Below, one piece after another: positions 1 to 8,840 of a DNA stretch of 64,000 bases. A program made the translations under genes and the position numbers. Numbering within the stretch: the first letter of the stretch is position 1; each line of letters starts with the position of its first letter. A model generated the notes under the pieces. It was not told the origin of the DNA, searched no databases, and saw only the letters and a program-made list of their open reading frames with translations. This DNA is from Methylopila jiangsuensis (GTDB taxonomy: Bacteria; Pseudomonadota; Alphaproteobacteria; Rhizobiales; Methylopilaceae): NCBI RefSeq assembly GCF_027922305.1, contig NZ_BSFK01000005.1, positions 62,001 through 126,000 of the forward strand. Reading direction: 5' to 3'.

Positions 1-668
1 TGGTCCAGCACGCTGCGCTGCTGGGCGCGGTCGAGCGCGTTGGCGGTGCCCACGTCGAGCCGCGCCTGAATGGCGTCGAGCACCTTCTGGGCGCTCGCCA
101 CGTTGCCGCGGGCGATGGCGAGCTGCTCCTGGGAGGCGAGCAGGGCGAAATAGGTGTTGGCGACGCTGGTGACGACGCCGAGCGCCACCACCTCCTCCGC
201 GAAGCGGGCGGAGACCGCGGAGGCCCGCGCCGAATTGAGCGTCGCCCGGTTCTTGCCCCAGAAGTCGAGCTCATAGCTCGCGGCGAGCGCGGTCTGGAAG
301 CCGCCGACGACCCGGGTGCTTCCCGCCGAACGCTGCAGCTGGGTGTCGCCCGAGCCGGTGATCAGCGGAATGAGCGCCGCGCCGTTCACGCGCACCTGCG
401 CGTCCGCCTGCTCGATCCGCGCCTTGGCGGCGCCGATGTCCTGGTTTTCCCGTTCCGCCGCGACGATGAGCGTCGTCAGCTCGGATGAGCCGAAGCCCCG
501 CCACCAGTCCGGCGCGGGCCAGACCGCTTTGGTGGGGCCGCCGTCCTTCCAGCCGGCGGGCGCGTCGATGCCCAGCGCCGGGCGCCGCCAGTCGCCCGCG
601 CAGCCCGCCAGAGCCAGCGCGCCCACAAGCGCCACGCCGAGTTTCGGAAAAACGCAAGGGTGTCGCAA
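1..668 (-). CDS. RND efflux outer-membrane lipoprotein, NodT/OprM family (partial)
   Basis: This is the N-terminal part of an outer-membrane channel subunit for an RND-type efflux pump; the C-terminus lies beyond the window edge. Translating the minus strand from a TTG at 668 gives a lipoprotein signal with lipobox Leu-Ala-Gly-Cys23. It is followed by the family pattern DWWRGFGSSEL, helices rich in Ala and Gln, and the ASYELDFWGKN motif typical of NodT-type proteins near residue 130. The lipobox 22 residues after the TTG supports this start. The pump partners (membrane fusion and inner-membrane subunits) are not in the window. The substrate cannot be told from the sequence. Confidence 0.85.
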   Translation of the reverse strand, partial: MRHPCVFPKLGVALVGALALAGCAGDWRRPALGIDAPAGWKDGGPTKAVWPAPDWWRGFGSSELTTLIVAAERENQDIGAAKARIEQADAQVRVNGAALIPLITGSGDTQLQRSAGSTRVVGGFQTALAASYELDFWGKNRATLNSARASAVSARFAEEVVALGVVTSVANTYFALLASQEQLAIARGNVASAQKVLDAIQARLDVGTANALDRAQQRSVLD

Positions 669-838
669 ATGCCGGTCTCGTTTGGGACGCTTCACGCCGT
701 CCGTTCTGCCACAGAGACGACCGCGTGACAGTCGCGTTCCGGAGACAGGCGCGGTCGTTCGTCGGCGCTTACACGGCGGCCGCGCGCGCTCCCTTCGCGC
801 CCTCCCACGTCAAAATTGCGGCGCAGCGGGCCAAGGGG

Positions 839-2305
839 TCAGCCGTCTTTCGGCGGCAGCCGGCCGAAGGCGGCGAGCGCCCGGTCCCGCGCCTTGCCGT
901 GATCAACGATCGTGCGCGGGTAATCTTCGCCCAGCGTCACGCCCGCGGCCCGCAGCTCGATCTCGGTCGCCTCCCACGGCTTGTGGACGTAACGTGTGGG
1001 AACGTCCTTCAGCTCCGGCACGAAGGCCTTCACGTAAGCGCCTTCGGGATCGAACTTTTCGCCCTGAAGAATCGGGTTGAACACGCGGAAATAAGGTGCC
1101 GCGTCCGCGCCGCAGCCCGCCACCCACTGCCAGCTCGCGGCGTTGTTGGCGGGGTCGGCGTCCACCAGCGTGTCCCAGAACCACGCCTCGCCCTCGCGCC
1201 AGTCCACCAGCAGATCCTTGATCAGGAACGAGGCGCAGATCATCCGCACCCGGTTGTGCATCCAGCCGGTGGTCCAGAGCTGGCGCATGCCGGCGTCCAC
1301 GATCGGATAGCCGGTCAGGCCCCGCCGCCAGGCGCGCATCTGGGCCGGATCGGGCTTCGACCATGGGAAGGCGTCGAAGCGCGGCTGCACGTTGCGGGTC
1401 GCAAGCTCCGGATGCTGGTGCAGCAGATGGTATGAGAACTCCCGCCAGCCGAGTTCGGCGCGGAACTTCTCCACATCCGTTCCGTTCGCCGCGCCTTCCG
1501 CCTTCGCCGCCTCCACCGCGTGCCAGAGCTGGCGCGGGCTGACCTCGCCGAAGCGCAGATGCGGCGACATCCGCGAGGTGGCGGGCAGGTCCGGCCGGTC
1601 GCGGTTCTTGGCGTAGCCGCGCAGGCCGTCGTCGAGAAAAGCGCCAACGGCTTCGCGGGCGCCGGCCTCGCCGGGCGTCCAGTTCGCGCGCAGGCCGCCG
1701 GCCCAGTCGGGCGTCGTTGGCTCCAGCGCCAGATCCTCGACCGCCAGGCCGTCGAGCGCTGGACCTGCCGTGACGTCCCGCTTGGTCGGCCTCGGAAGCG
1801 GCGGCGCCGGGTCGCCTTTGGCCTGACAGGCGCGCCAGAACGGCGAGAACAGCTTCAGCGGCGTTCCGGCCTTGGACGTCACCTCCCACGGCTCGTAAAG
1901 CAGGCGGCCGTTGAAGGTCGAAACCTCCACGCCGGCGCGTTCGAGCCGGGCCTGAACCTCGCCGTCGATCTTCGCCTCCGCCGCCCCGTAGCGGCGGCTC
2001 CACAGCGTCTGCGCCGCGCCAGCCTCTTTTACGGCCTTCGGGATCTCGGTCGCGGCGGCGCCCTTGCGCACCGTGAAGGGCAGGCCGAGCGCCGCGCAGT
2101 CCTGCGCCAGCGCCTTCAGGGAACGCGACAGCCACCATTGCGACGCCCCGCCCAGAGGACGAAGGCTTGGGCTTGCGTCGTCGTACAGGTAGAGCGCCGT
2201 CACCGGCCGGCCGGTCTCCAGCGCGGCCGCGAGCGCCGGATGGTCGCCGAGCCGGAGATCCTCCCGGAACCAGACGAGAACGGGGGCTTCAGTCGACGAC
2301 GGCAT
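839..2305 (-). CDS. phrB: Deoxyribodipyrimidine photolyase (class I)
   Basis: A light-driven flavoprotein that splits UV-induced cyclobutane pyrimidine dimers in DNA. From the ATG at 2305 it has 488 residues, usual for class I photolyases. The N-terminal Rossmann domain opens with VLVWFREDLRLGDHPAL. The C-terminal FAD domain contains TGYPIVDAGMRQL, WMHNRVRM and DADPANNAASWQW, the flavin- and lesion-contacting core. An ATG at 2344 in frame would add 13 residues, but GGAG upstream of 2305 and the family N-terminus favour 2305. It could in principle be a photolyase-like cryptochrome; the retained ANN motif and the Trp-rich C-terminal core argue for repair activity. It is a single gene with no evident partner. 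Confidence 0.93.
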   Translation of the reverse strand: MPSSTEAPVLVWFREDLRLGDHPALAAALETGRPVTALYLYDDASPSLRPLGGASQWWLSRSLKALAQDCAALGLPFTVRKGAAATEIPKAVKEAGAAQTLWSRRYGAAEAKIDGEVQARLERAGVEVSTFNGRLLYEPWEVTSKAGTPLKLFSPFWRACQAKGDPAPPLPRPTKRDVTAGPALDGLAVEDLALEPTTPDWAGGLRANWTPGEAGAREAVGAFLDDGLRGYAKNRDRPDLPATSRMSPHLRFGEVSPRQLWHAVEAAKAEGAANGTDVEKFRAELGWREFSYHLLHQHPELATRNVQPRFDAFPWSKPDPAQMRAWRRGLTGYPIVDAGMRQLWTTGWMHNRVRMICASFLIKDLLVDWREGEAWFWDTLVDADPANNAASWQWVAGCGADAAPYFRVFNPILQGEKFDPEGAYVKAFVPELKDVPTRYVHKPWEATEIELRAAGVTLGEDYPRTIVDHGKARDRALAAFGRLPPKDG

Positions 2306-2553
2306 GGGGGCGGGGATCTCCGGCGGACGCGGCGCGAGCGTCATGAGATGGCGCGGCGGGCCTCGGCGCCGAGGGGGGGCCGCCGCACGAGCTGGGGAAA
2401 ACCGGCCGGGCCGGATGAGTGGCCCACGCCGCGGATCGCGGACCGGAGGGACATGCGGGCTATGGACGGAGCCGCGATCTTGGCTCACTGCTCCGTGCGC
2501 CGGAGCGCGCGTTCGAGAGCGCTCCCCTTAAAAAAACCGCCGAGGAACGCCGA

Positions 2554-2865
2554 ATGCTGAAGCGCATGATCGTCACGTTGGGTCTGCTCCTGCCGGCCGC
2601 GCCCCACGCCGTGATGGCGGAGGAGGTCGGGCATCGCAGCGTGTCCGTCTGCAAGTCGGTGGTCGTCGGCGCCGACAAGCTCGACCCGGCGGCGCTGTCG
2701 GAGGACGACCTCAAGGAGAAGCTGTGCCTGAGCTCGCTTTCGGTCATCCGCTCGGCCGATCCCATGGCCGGCATGGAATGCCGCCTCGCGTTCAAGACCC
2801 TGCTGAAGGAGTTCTCGAAGCGTCATCCGGGCAAGGAGATGAACGACGTCTACGGCCGCTGCTGA
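2554..2865 (+). CDS. Small exported protein, unknown function
   Basis: A 103-residue protein I do not recognise. It begins with a clear signal peptide (MLKRMIVTLGLLLPAAP, cleavage likely after VMA), so the mature protein of about 80 residues should be periplasmic. The mature part contains four cysteines (VCKS, KLCLS, MECRL, YGRC) that could form two disulfides, and is otherwise charged and helical. The start at 2554 is chosen because GAGGAA lies 6 bases upstream and the signal peptide begins there; the frame is open further upstream but without signal character. It stands alone between phrB and tRNA-Asn. Confidence 0.7.
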   Translation: MLKRMIVTLGLLLPAAPHAVMAEEVGHRSVSVCKSVVVGADKLDPAALSEDDLKEKLCLSSLSVIRSADPMAGMECRLAFKTLLKEFSKRHPGKEMNDVYGRC

Positions 2866-3065
2866 GGCGGCCGCGCCGGTGACGTCCGGCCGCAAGGTCT
2901 GACGTCATCGGACGCGATCGCGCGCTCTGGGGAGCGGGACGCCGGACATCGTTTGGGAGAGAAAGCAGGGCGGCTCCGTCTCCCTTCAGAGCCTTGGCGA
3001 GGCGTCTGAGGGGAGACGTGAGGCGAAGCCGCGACGCGGATTGCGGTGGCGGCTTCGAGCCGAAT

Positions 3066-3140
3066 TGGCTCCCCGGGCAGGATTCGAACCTGCGACAACT
3101 CGATTAACAGTCGAGGGCTCTACCGCTGAGCTACCGAGGA
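3066..3140 (-). tRNA. tRNA-Asn (anticodon GTT)
   Basis: Read on the minus strand, the 75 bases fold as a complete cloverleaf. The acceptor stem is TCCTCGG with CCGGGGA, and CCA is encoded at 3066-3068. The D arm contains AGCTCAGCGGTAGAGC. The anticodon stem is CTCGA/TCGAG around the loop CTGTTAA, giving anticodon GTT. The T arm contains GGTTCGAATCC. All invariant positions checked are present. Confidence 0.97.
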
Positions 3141-3322
3141 CCGTGGGCGTTTCCGCCCCGGAGGCCGCGCGTATAACAGGCGTCGAACGATTCTGCCAAG
3201 AGGCTTTTTTACGTTCCAGGCGAAGCCGGTCGCTTTGTCCCTGCGTGGGGGTGGCTTCCGCCCGCCACGGCGGGTGCTAGGCTGGCGCGAGCCGCCTCCC
3301 TCTCCCAGCCGACAGAGCCGCC

Positions 3323-4306
3323 ATGCCGTCCGATCCGCTCCGCCCGCGTCCCGTCGACGATGCGCTCGATTCCACCCGCCGCTACGGCGAATCGATCGAG
3401 GCCAACTACGCCGGCGCCGTCTCGTTCCTCCGGCGGCCCTACGCCCGCTCCGCGGAGGGGGCGGACGCAGCCGTGTGGGGCGTGCCGCTCGACACCTCGG
3501 TCTCCAACCGGCCGGGCGCGCGCTTCGGCCCCCGCGCCATCCGGGAGGCCTCCACCATCAACGTGGGCGATCCGGCCTATCCGTTCGGCTTCGACATCTT
3601 CGAGGACCTCGCTGTGGTCGACACCGGCGACTGCGCGCTCGACTACGGCCGGGTGGAGGAGATGCCGGCCGCGATCGAGCGTCAGGCGGCCGCGCGCTAC
3701 GCTGCGGGCGCGCATCTCGTGACGCTCGGCGGCGACCACTACCTGACCTATCCGGTGCTGAAGGCGCTGGTGGCCCGCCTCGGGCGCCCCGTGGCGCTGG
3801 TGCAGTTCGACGCCCACCAGGACACCTGGGACGACGACGGTCGCCGCATCGATCACGGCACCATGATCACCCGCGCGGTGCGCGACGGGCTGATCCTGCC
3901 CGAGCGCTCGATTCAGATCGGCATCCGCACCCACGCGCCGCAGGATTACGGCATTTCGATTCTCGACGGGCTGGCGGCGCAGGAGCTGGGCGCTCTCGCC
4001 ACGGCGAGCCGCATTCTTGGCCATGTGGAGGAGGCGCCGGTCTATGTCTCGTTCGACATCGACTGTCTCGACCCGGCCTACGCGCCCGGCACCGGCACGC
4101 CGGTCTGCGGCGGCGTGTCCAGCGCCTTCGCGATCTCCTGCCTGCGCCGGCTCGGCGCGCTCGACCTGAAGGGCTTCGACATCGTCGAGGTGTCGCCGCC
4201 CTACGACCATGCGGGCGTCACCGCGCTCGCCGGCGCCACGCTGGCGCAGGTCTATCTCGGCCTGCTGGCGGAGAAGAAGCGGGCCGGGGCCTCCGTCGCG
4301 CCGTAA
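3323..4306 (+). CDS. speB: Agmatinase-family ureohydrolase
   Basis: A 327-residue binuclear manganese hydrolase of the arginase/agmatinase superfamily. Its likely reaction is agmatine to putrescine plus urea. The metal-binding blocks are all present: GGDHYLTYP, FDAHQDTWDD and SFDIDCLDPAYAPGTG. The last block and GTPVCGG are the agmatinase form rather than arginase. The loop reads FDAHQD where E. coli SpeB has FDAHTD. Related guanidino hydrolases such as guanidinobutyrase share this fold, so the substrate is inferred from family only. It is convergent with fae, and no other polyamine gene adjoins it. Confidence 0.85.
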   Translation: MPSDPLRPRPVDDALDSTRRYGESIEANYAGAVSFLRRPYARSAEGADAAVWGVPLDTSVSNRPGARFGPRAIREASTINVGDPAYPFGFDIFEDLAVVDTGDCALDYGRVEEMPAAIERQAAARYAAGAHLVTLGGDHYLTYPVLKALVARLGRPVALVQFDAHQDTWDDDGRRIDHGTMITRAVRDGLILPERSIQIGIRTHAPQDYGISILDGLAAQELGALATASRILGHVEEAPVYVSFDIDCLDPAYAPGTGTPVCGGVSSAFAISCLRRLGALDLKGFDIVEVSPPYDHAGVTALAGATLAQVYLGLLAEKKRAGASVAP

Positions 4307-4338
4307 GCGCGGCGGGGAGGGGCGGCGGACAAAAGGAA

Positions 4339-4366
4339 ACGGCCCGAAGCTTGCGCTTCGAGCCGT
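4339..4366 (-). terminator. Rho-independent terminator downstream of fae
   Basis: A hairpin with arms ACGGC and GCCGT, a one-base bulge on each side, CGAAGC/GCTTCG, and a TTGC loop. On the minus strand it is followed by TTTCCTTTT, as expected for the end of the fae transcript, about 100 bases past its stop. The plus-strand side has no T run. Confidence 0.55.
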
Positions 4367-4465
4367 CGCCGTCTGCCATTACTTACCAGTCAACAGAGCG
4401 ACCAACCGCTGGAGCAGGCCTTGCGGCTTAGCAGCAGGCGGGTTCTGTCCAGGGTGGTTTCCGCT

Positions 4466-4975
4466 CTAGTTCGCGGCGAAGGGGTGCTTCGCGGTCGAGG
4501 CCTGGGCCACGACATCCTTGGCCTTCGGCTCGCCGGTGACGGCGCGCTTGAGGGCTTCCTTGGTCGCTTCGTAGTTGTACTGCTGGATCTTGGCGTCGTC
4601 GGCCGCTTCCCAGTGGATGAACACGCCGACCGAGATGAACAGGTCGTCGGCTTCGTCCTCGGGGATCACGCCTTCGGCGACCGAGTCCACGACCGCCTTG
4701 GCGACGCCGTACTGGGCCGGGCCAAACATCTGGACGGCCTGACGGGCGTCCTTGATGGTGACCTTGTTGAACAGGATCGTGTTCGGCTTCGCCAGCAGGT
4801 TCGGGGTCACGACCGCGAGCAGCGAGGTGAAGCCGTCCTTGTTGTTGGTGAGCGCGTTCACGAAAGCGGACTCAGCGGTCGAGCCACGCGGGCCGATGAT
4901 GAGGTCGATGTGAGCGACTTCGTTGCCGTCGCCGACCAGCGACTCGCCGATCAGCGTCTTGGTGATCTTCGCCAT
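4466..4975 (-). CDS. fae: 5,6,7,8-tetrahydromethanopterin hydro-lyase (formaldehyde-activating enzyme)
   Basis: Condenses formaldehyde with tetrahydromethanopterin to methylene-H4MPT in the cytoplasm. It is the entry step of the H4MPT-linked oxidation pathway of methylotrophs. The 169 residues match the family length throughout: [20 protein letters not shown], His22 (reported as an active-site residue in the Methylorubrum enzyme), [24 protein letters not shown]-like [14 protein letters not shown], and [18 protein letters not shown]. The ATG at 4975 has GGGAGGA 7 bases upstream. An ATG at 4981 overlaps that ribosome site and is less likely. No other H4MPT gene is nearby. This is the main evidence that the host handles C1 compounds. 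Confidence 0.97.
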   Translation of the reverse strand: MAKITKTLIGESLVGDGNEVAHIDLIIGPRGSTAESAFVNALTNNKDGFTSLLAVVTPNLLAKPNTILFNKVTIKDARQAVQMFGPAQYGVAKAVVDSVAEGVIPEDEADDLFISVGVFIHWEAADDAKIQQYNYEATKEALKRAVTGEPKAKDVVAQASTAKHPFAAN

Positions 4976-5637
4976 AAGCATCCTCCCAGGTTAAATCCAT
5001 GGTGTCGCCGGGGCCGCTCCTGAGACGAAGCGACCGCCGACCGATGCCCCAGGCTATCGTTGCATCTGCGTTCGGTTGGGGGCCGAACCGGTTGGCCGGA
5101 TAGCGACATGCAAGGACATGCGGGGCGCACCCTAGTCAGGGTCCCTCAAACGGGCAAGCGGTTCTTCCGCTTGGCTCGAAATGCCGCAGAGGGTCGGATC
5201 ATACCCTCCGCTCCGGCGTCGGACCCCATCTCAGGGCGCCATTAAACCATTGCGGCGGAATGATGGGCGCGAGCCGATGTGTCCCCTTGCGTGACAAATC
5301 CCGCCGGGAACAATCTCACCACAGCAATATAAGAAAAGAATAATATTTTAAGGCATGGACGCCACTTGGCCGCGTCTTTAATCTGGCGCGGCAAGTCGAG
5401 CGCGGGTTTCGTCGTGCCTGCCTGCCGGTCAGCCAAGTCGTTCGCCGCGACTCTCCTGGCTGCGGCGTCGGCCTTGAGACCGGCCTTCTTCGTCCGTCGG
5501 ATGCATGGCGGACGTCGCCGCGGGCGTCCGCGGCCGCGCGCCGGCTTCGCACAACATCAAGAGCCGGAACCGTCTTGGCGGATTTCGGCCGCAAACCGGA
5601 AGCGTCCGGTCCACGGACGTCGTATGTGGAGAAAACC
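4976..5637. other. 662-bp intergenic region between divergent fae and the cupredoxin-like gene
   Basis: No credible coding frame was seen. It is the least GC-rich stretch of the first 10 kb. Around 5320-5355 there is an A/T-rich block (ATATAAGAAAAGAATAATAT). It should carry the promoters of fae (minus) and of the operon starting at 5638 (plus). I could not fix -35/-10 elements with confidence. Confidence 0.5.
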
Positions 5638-6072
5638 ATGCTCAAGAGACTGGCGTTCCTCGCCTCGGCGGGCCTCGCGCTCGCCGCGGCGTCCGCGGGC
5701 GCGACGGATCTCGCCAAGAACCGCGCCACTTTGCCGGACCTCGTTCTGGGCGACAAGAACGGCGACGACTATGCGGTCAGCCAGAAGGACTACGAGCTGG
5801 AGGCCGGAAAATCCTACCAGCTCGACATCGTCTCCAACGGCGGCAAGGAATACAAGTTCTTCTCGCCGGAGCTGTTCCGCCACATCTGGATCAACCAGAT
5901 CGTGATCAACCATCTCGAGATTCATGGTCCCGGCGCGCCCCATCATCTGGAATGGGACGACGAGGGCGCGATCCGCATCGAGTTCGTCGTCATCCGCCCC
6001 GGCAATTTCAAATGGTGGATCGACGGTCTCGAAGAGAAGGGCATGTCGGGGACCTTCAAGGTTAAGTCGTGA
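5638..6072 (+). CDS. Exported cupredoxin-like protein
   Basis: A 144-residue protein with a signal peptide (MLKRLAFLASAGLALAAASA, cleavage near AGA). The mature part is beta-rich: a KDYELEAGKSYQLDIVSNGG strand pair, later IRIEFVVIRPGNFKWWIDGL and GMSGTFKVKS, which is the layout of cupredoxin-like domains. A histidine cluster (FRHIW, NHLEIHGPGAPHHLEW) could bind metal. The canonical Cys ligand of blue copper proteins is absent, so it is not an ordinary type 1 copper protein. The start at 5638 follows a TGGAGAAAACC leader. It heads a likely four-gene unit with 6125, the kinase and the regulator. The fold is a tentative call. Confidence 0.6.
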   Translation: MLKRLAFLASAGLALAAASAGATDLAKNRATLPDLVLGDKNGDDYAVSQKDYELEAGKSYQLDIVSNGGKEYKFFSPELFRHIWINQIVINHLEIHGPGAPHHLEWDDEGAIRIEFVVIRPGNFKWWIDGLEEKGMSGTFKVKS

Positions 6073-6124
6073 AGGAACGGCGAGCGCGCGCGGAAGACGC
6101 GGCCGCCGACGGAGGATGAAGCGC

Positions 6125-6391
6125 ATGACGATCGTGAAGCTGGCCTGCGGCGCGCTGGTCGCCGGGCTCTGGGCGGCGGGCGCCGCCGCGGCGCCCTCGG
6201 ACGACGCCGCGAAATGCGACGAGGGCATCGCCATGATCCGGGCGGAGCAGGCCAAGAGCCCGCCGGCCGACGTGGCCGCCAAGCTCAAGACCGCGCTGCG
6301 CGTGGCGGAGCGCGAGAAGGGCGAGGCCGAATATGACGAGTGCCTCGACGCGATCCAGGACGCGCGGAAGGCGCTTGGATCGGCGAGGTGA
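6125..6391 (+). CDS. Small exported helical protein, unknown function
   Basis: I do not recognise a family. The 88-residue product has a signal peptide (MTIVKLACGALVAGLWAAGA, cleavage after AAA). The mature domain of about 65 residues is predicted helical, with two cysteines (AKCDEG and DECLDA) that could pair. An ATG at 6116 is in frame, but GGAGG directly abuts it. The same GGAGG lies 9 bases before the ATG at 6125, so 6125 is preferred. The TGA overlaps the GTG start of the kinase gene (GTGA), so the two are probably translationally coupled. Confidence 0.65.
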   Translation: MTIVKLACGALVAGLWAAGAAAAPSDDAAKCDEGIAMIRAEQAKSPPADVAAKLKTALRVAEREKGEAEYDECLDAIQDARKALGSAR

Positions 6392-8091
6392 GCGCGCCGG
6401 CGGACGTGAGCGTGGAAGGCCGAACCGGCGTGCGGGATGCGCGCCGGGGAGGGCGCGCGGGCCGCAGGGCCTCGCGCGTCTCGGGGCCGGCCGCACTGCG
6501 TTCGCTCCGGGTGCGCATGGCGCTCCTGCTCGCGACGGCGGTGCTCGCCATCGCCGCCGCGGGCCTCGCCGTCGCCTGGACCTTCGCCATCGCCGACGAC
6601 TACGTGGAGGAGCTGGCCTCGGCCCAGCGCCGGCTGGAGCTTCTGTCCGCGGCGTCCGGCCGGGTCGGCGACTACGCGCTGATCGCCATGCAGACGACCG
6701 AGGCCAAGGGCCAGCCGGACCGCCTGTCGCTGCCGCGCAAGCGGGTGCAGGAGACCTTCGTCCGCCTCGACGAGGAGATCGCCCGGGCGGTCGCCCGCAG
6801 CGGCGACGACGAGAAGGCGGCGCTGATCTCCGCCCGCAGCCGCGTTCTGGCGCAGATGCGCGCCCGGTTCGAGTTTCTCGACCGGCAGGCGCTCGAATCG
6901 ATTCGCGAGGCCCGCGAGGGACAGGCCGGCAACGTGGAGCGGCTGCGCGCCGCCATGGACACCTTCGCCGCGGGATTCGGTCCGGCGCTCAGCGCCGCGA
7001 TCGAGGAGGAGCGGGCGACGGCGGGCGAGGCGCAGGAGGCCATGGCGCAGCTGCGCGCGCGGCTGGCGCCCGGCGCGATCGGCGCGGTGGCGCTGTCGCT
7101 GGTGGCCGCCTTCGTGCTGTACCGCACGCTCGCCTGGCCTCTGGTCTCCCGCATCTCGCAGGTGGCGCGCGCGGCGCGGGAGATCGCCCGCGGCCGCACC
7201 GACACCCGGCTGCCCGTCCAGGGGCATGACGAACTGAGCCTCGCCATGATGCGGTTCAACCGCATGGCGTCCCAGCTCGCCCGGCGGGAGGCGAAGCTGA
7301 TGGCGGATCAGGCCCGGCTGCAGGAGATGGTGGACGAGCGCACCGCCGAGCTGCGCGCCGCCAACGCGCGCCTGTCCGGCATCGACCGGGCTCGGCGACG
7401 CTTCTTCACCGACGTCAGCCACGAGCTGCGCACGCCCCTCACCGTGATTCTGGGCGAGGCGGACGTGACTTTGCGCGCCAAGAGCGGCGCGGAGGATCTG
7501 ACGGCCGCGCTCGTCACCATCCGCTCCCGCGCCCGGCGGCTGCACCGCCGCGTTGAGGACCTGCTGCGCGTCGCCCGTTCAGAAAGCGGACAGCTTGAGC
7601 TTGAGCTGGAGCCCGTGCTGGTGACGGAGCTGCTGGCCGACGTCCGCGAGGCGGTGGAGCCGGCGGCCCGGCAGCGCGGCGTCGCGCTCGCGGTCGAGCC
7701 CGGCGCGGGAGAGGTGTATGTGGAGGCCGACGCCGACTGGCTGCGGCAGGTGATCGAGGGCCTCGTCGCCAATGCTCTGCGCCATTCGTCGTATGGGGGC
7801 GCGGTGCGGTTGAAGGCGGCGGAAGCCCAGGGCCTCGTCACCCTTAGGATTTCCGATGACGGGGAGGGAATCGCCGAAAGCGACCTTCCCCATGTGTTCG
7901 AGCGGTTCTATCGCGGGGGCGCGGCCGCGGAGCGGGAAGGCTCCGGATTCGGCATCGGCCTCGCGCTGGCCCGCTGGGTGGTGGAGCGCCATGGCGGCGC
8001 GATCGCCATCGAGAGCCGCACCGCCGCGCCGGGCGAGACCTCCGGCACGACGGTGACCATCACGCTTCCCGCCCTCAATCTGGCGGCCTGA
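6388..8091 (+). CDS. Membrane sensor histidine kinase
   Basis: A 567-residue two-component kinase. From the GTG at 6388 there is a basic cytoplasmic tail, a membrane helix at about 44-68, and a periplasmic helical sensor of about 160 residues (69-227). A second membrane helix (228-252), HAMP linker and coiled coil follow. The HisKA domain has FFTDVSHELRTPLTV with phospho-acceptor His345. The ATPase domain has the N box (Asn462), DDGEG (490-494) and GSGFGIGLAL (518-527). The GTG overlaps the upstream stop, which supports coupling; a later internal start is possible. With two exported small proteins upstream and a regulator 22 bases downstream, it probably senses a periplasmic signal. The ligand is unknown. 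Confidence 0.88.
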   Translation: MSAPADVSVEGRTGVRDARRGGRAGRRASRVSGPAALRSLRVRMALLLATAVLAIAAAGLAVAWTFAIADDYVEELASAQRRLELLSAASGRVGDYALIAMQTTEAKGQPDRLSLPRKRVQETFVRLDEEIARAVARSGDDEKAALISARSRVLAQMRARFEFLDRQALESIREAREGQAGNVERLRAAMDTFAAGFGPALSAAIEEERATAGEAQEAMAQLRARLAPGAIGAVALSLVAAFVLYRTLAWPLVSRISQVARAAREIARGRTDTRLPVQGHDELSLAMMRFNRMASQLARREAKLMADQARLQEMVDERTAELRAANARLSGIDRARRRFFTDVSHELRTPLTVILGEADVTLRAKSGAEDLTAALVTIRSRARRLHRRVEDLLRVARSESGQLELELEPVLVTELLADVREAVEPAARQRGVALAVEPGAGEVYVEADADWLRQVIEGLVANALRHSSYGGAVRLKAAEAQGLVTLRISDDGEGIAESDLPHVFERFYRGGAAAEREGSGFGIGLALARWVVERHGGAIAIESRTAAPGETSGTTVTITLPALNLAA

Positions 8092-8113
8092 GAGAATGAT
8101 CGGGAGTTCGAGC

Positions 8114-8806
8114 ATGACCATCCTCATCGTGGAAGACGACGCCGACATCGGCTCCGTCCTGCGGCGGGGCTTCTCCGCGGAAAGCTACGACGTGGAGCTG
8201 GTGGGCGACGGCGACTCCGCGCTCGTGGCGGCGTCCGGCAAGCCGTTCTGCGCCATCATTCTGGATGTGATGCTGCCGGGGCGATCCGGCATCGAGGTGT
8301 GCAAGGCGCTGCGCGCCGCCGGCCAGAGCGCGCCGATCATCATGCTGTCGGCGCGATCCAGCGTCGCCGAGCGCACCGAGGGCCTGATGGCCGGCGCCGA
8401 CGACTATCTGGTGAAGCCGTTCGATTTCGAGGAGCTGCTGGCCCGGGTGAAGGTGCAGGCCATGCGGCGCGAGAACGACGGCGCCGACCAGCGCCATCTG
8501 GTGGTGGGACCGCTCGATCTCGATCTCGAAACCCGCATCGTGGAGACGGCGGAGGGCTTCGCCCGCCTGACCGAGCGCGAGGTGGATCTGCTCGCGCTGC
8601 TGATGCGCCACGCCGGCGAACCGCTGGCGCGTTCCGACATTTTCGCGGCCCTCTGGGCCGGCCATGGCGGCGCCTCGCTCAACGTGGTCGACGTCTACAT
8701 CGGCTATCTGCGCCACAAGCTCGGCGAGGCCATCGCCGACGGCGCCCGCTTGATCGTCACCGTGCGCGGCCGCGGCTTCATGTTCCAGCCGCCCCACCAG
8801 GCCTGA
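8114..8806 (+). CDS. OmpR/PhoB-family response regulator
   Basis: The 230-residue partner of the kinase at 6388. The receiver domain has VEDD acidic residues, phospho-acceptor Asp51 (ILDVMLPG) and Lys101 (LVKPF). The C-terminal winged helix spans about 130-225 (LTEREVDLLALLM through TVRGRGFMF). An in-frame ATG at 8096 exists, but GGGAG 8 bases before 8114 and the receiver N-terminus MTILIVEDD favour 8114. It lies 22 bases after the kinase stop and is presumably co-transcribed. Its targets are unknown; the two exported genes at the head of the operon are the natural first candidates. Confidence 0.9.
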   Translation: MTILIVEDDADIGSVLRRGFSAESYDVELVGDGDSALVAASGKPFCAIILDVMLPGRSGIEVCKALRAAGQSAPIIMLSARSSVAERTEGLMAGADDYLVKPFDFEELLARVKVQAMRRENDGADQRHLVVGPLDLDLETRIVETAEGFARLTEREVDLLALLMRHAGEPLARSDIFAALWAGHGGASLNVVDVYIGYLRHKLGEAIADGARLIVTVRGRGFMFQPPHQA

Positions 8807-8840
8807 GATCGGCCCGGCGGGCCGCCATGCGGCCCGCCGT

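Noticed and set aside
271-657. Arg/Gly-rich open frame on the minus strand
   Set aside because: It is an out-of-frame shadow of the NodT-type lipoprotein gene, which reads in another frame from TTG 668.
5242-5436. Minus-strand open frame in the fae upstream region
   Set aside because: No ribosome site; it runs through an A/T-rich control region and shows no recognisable motif.
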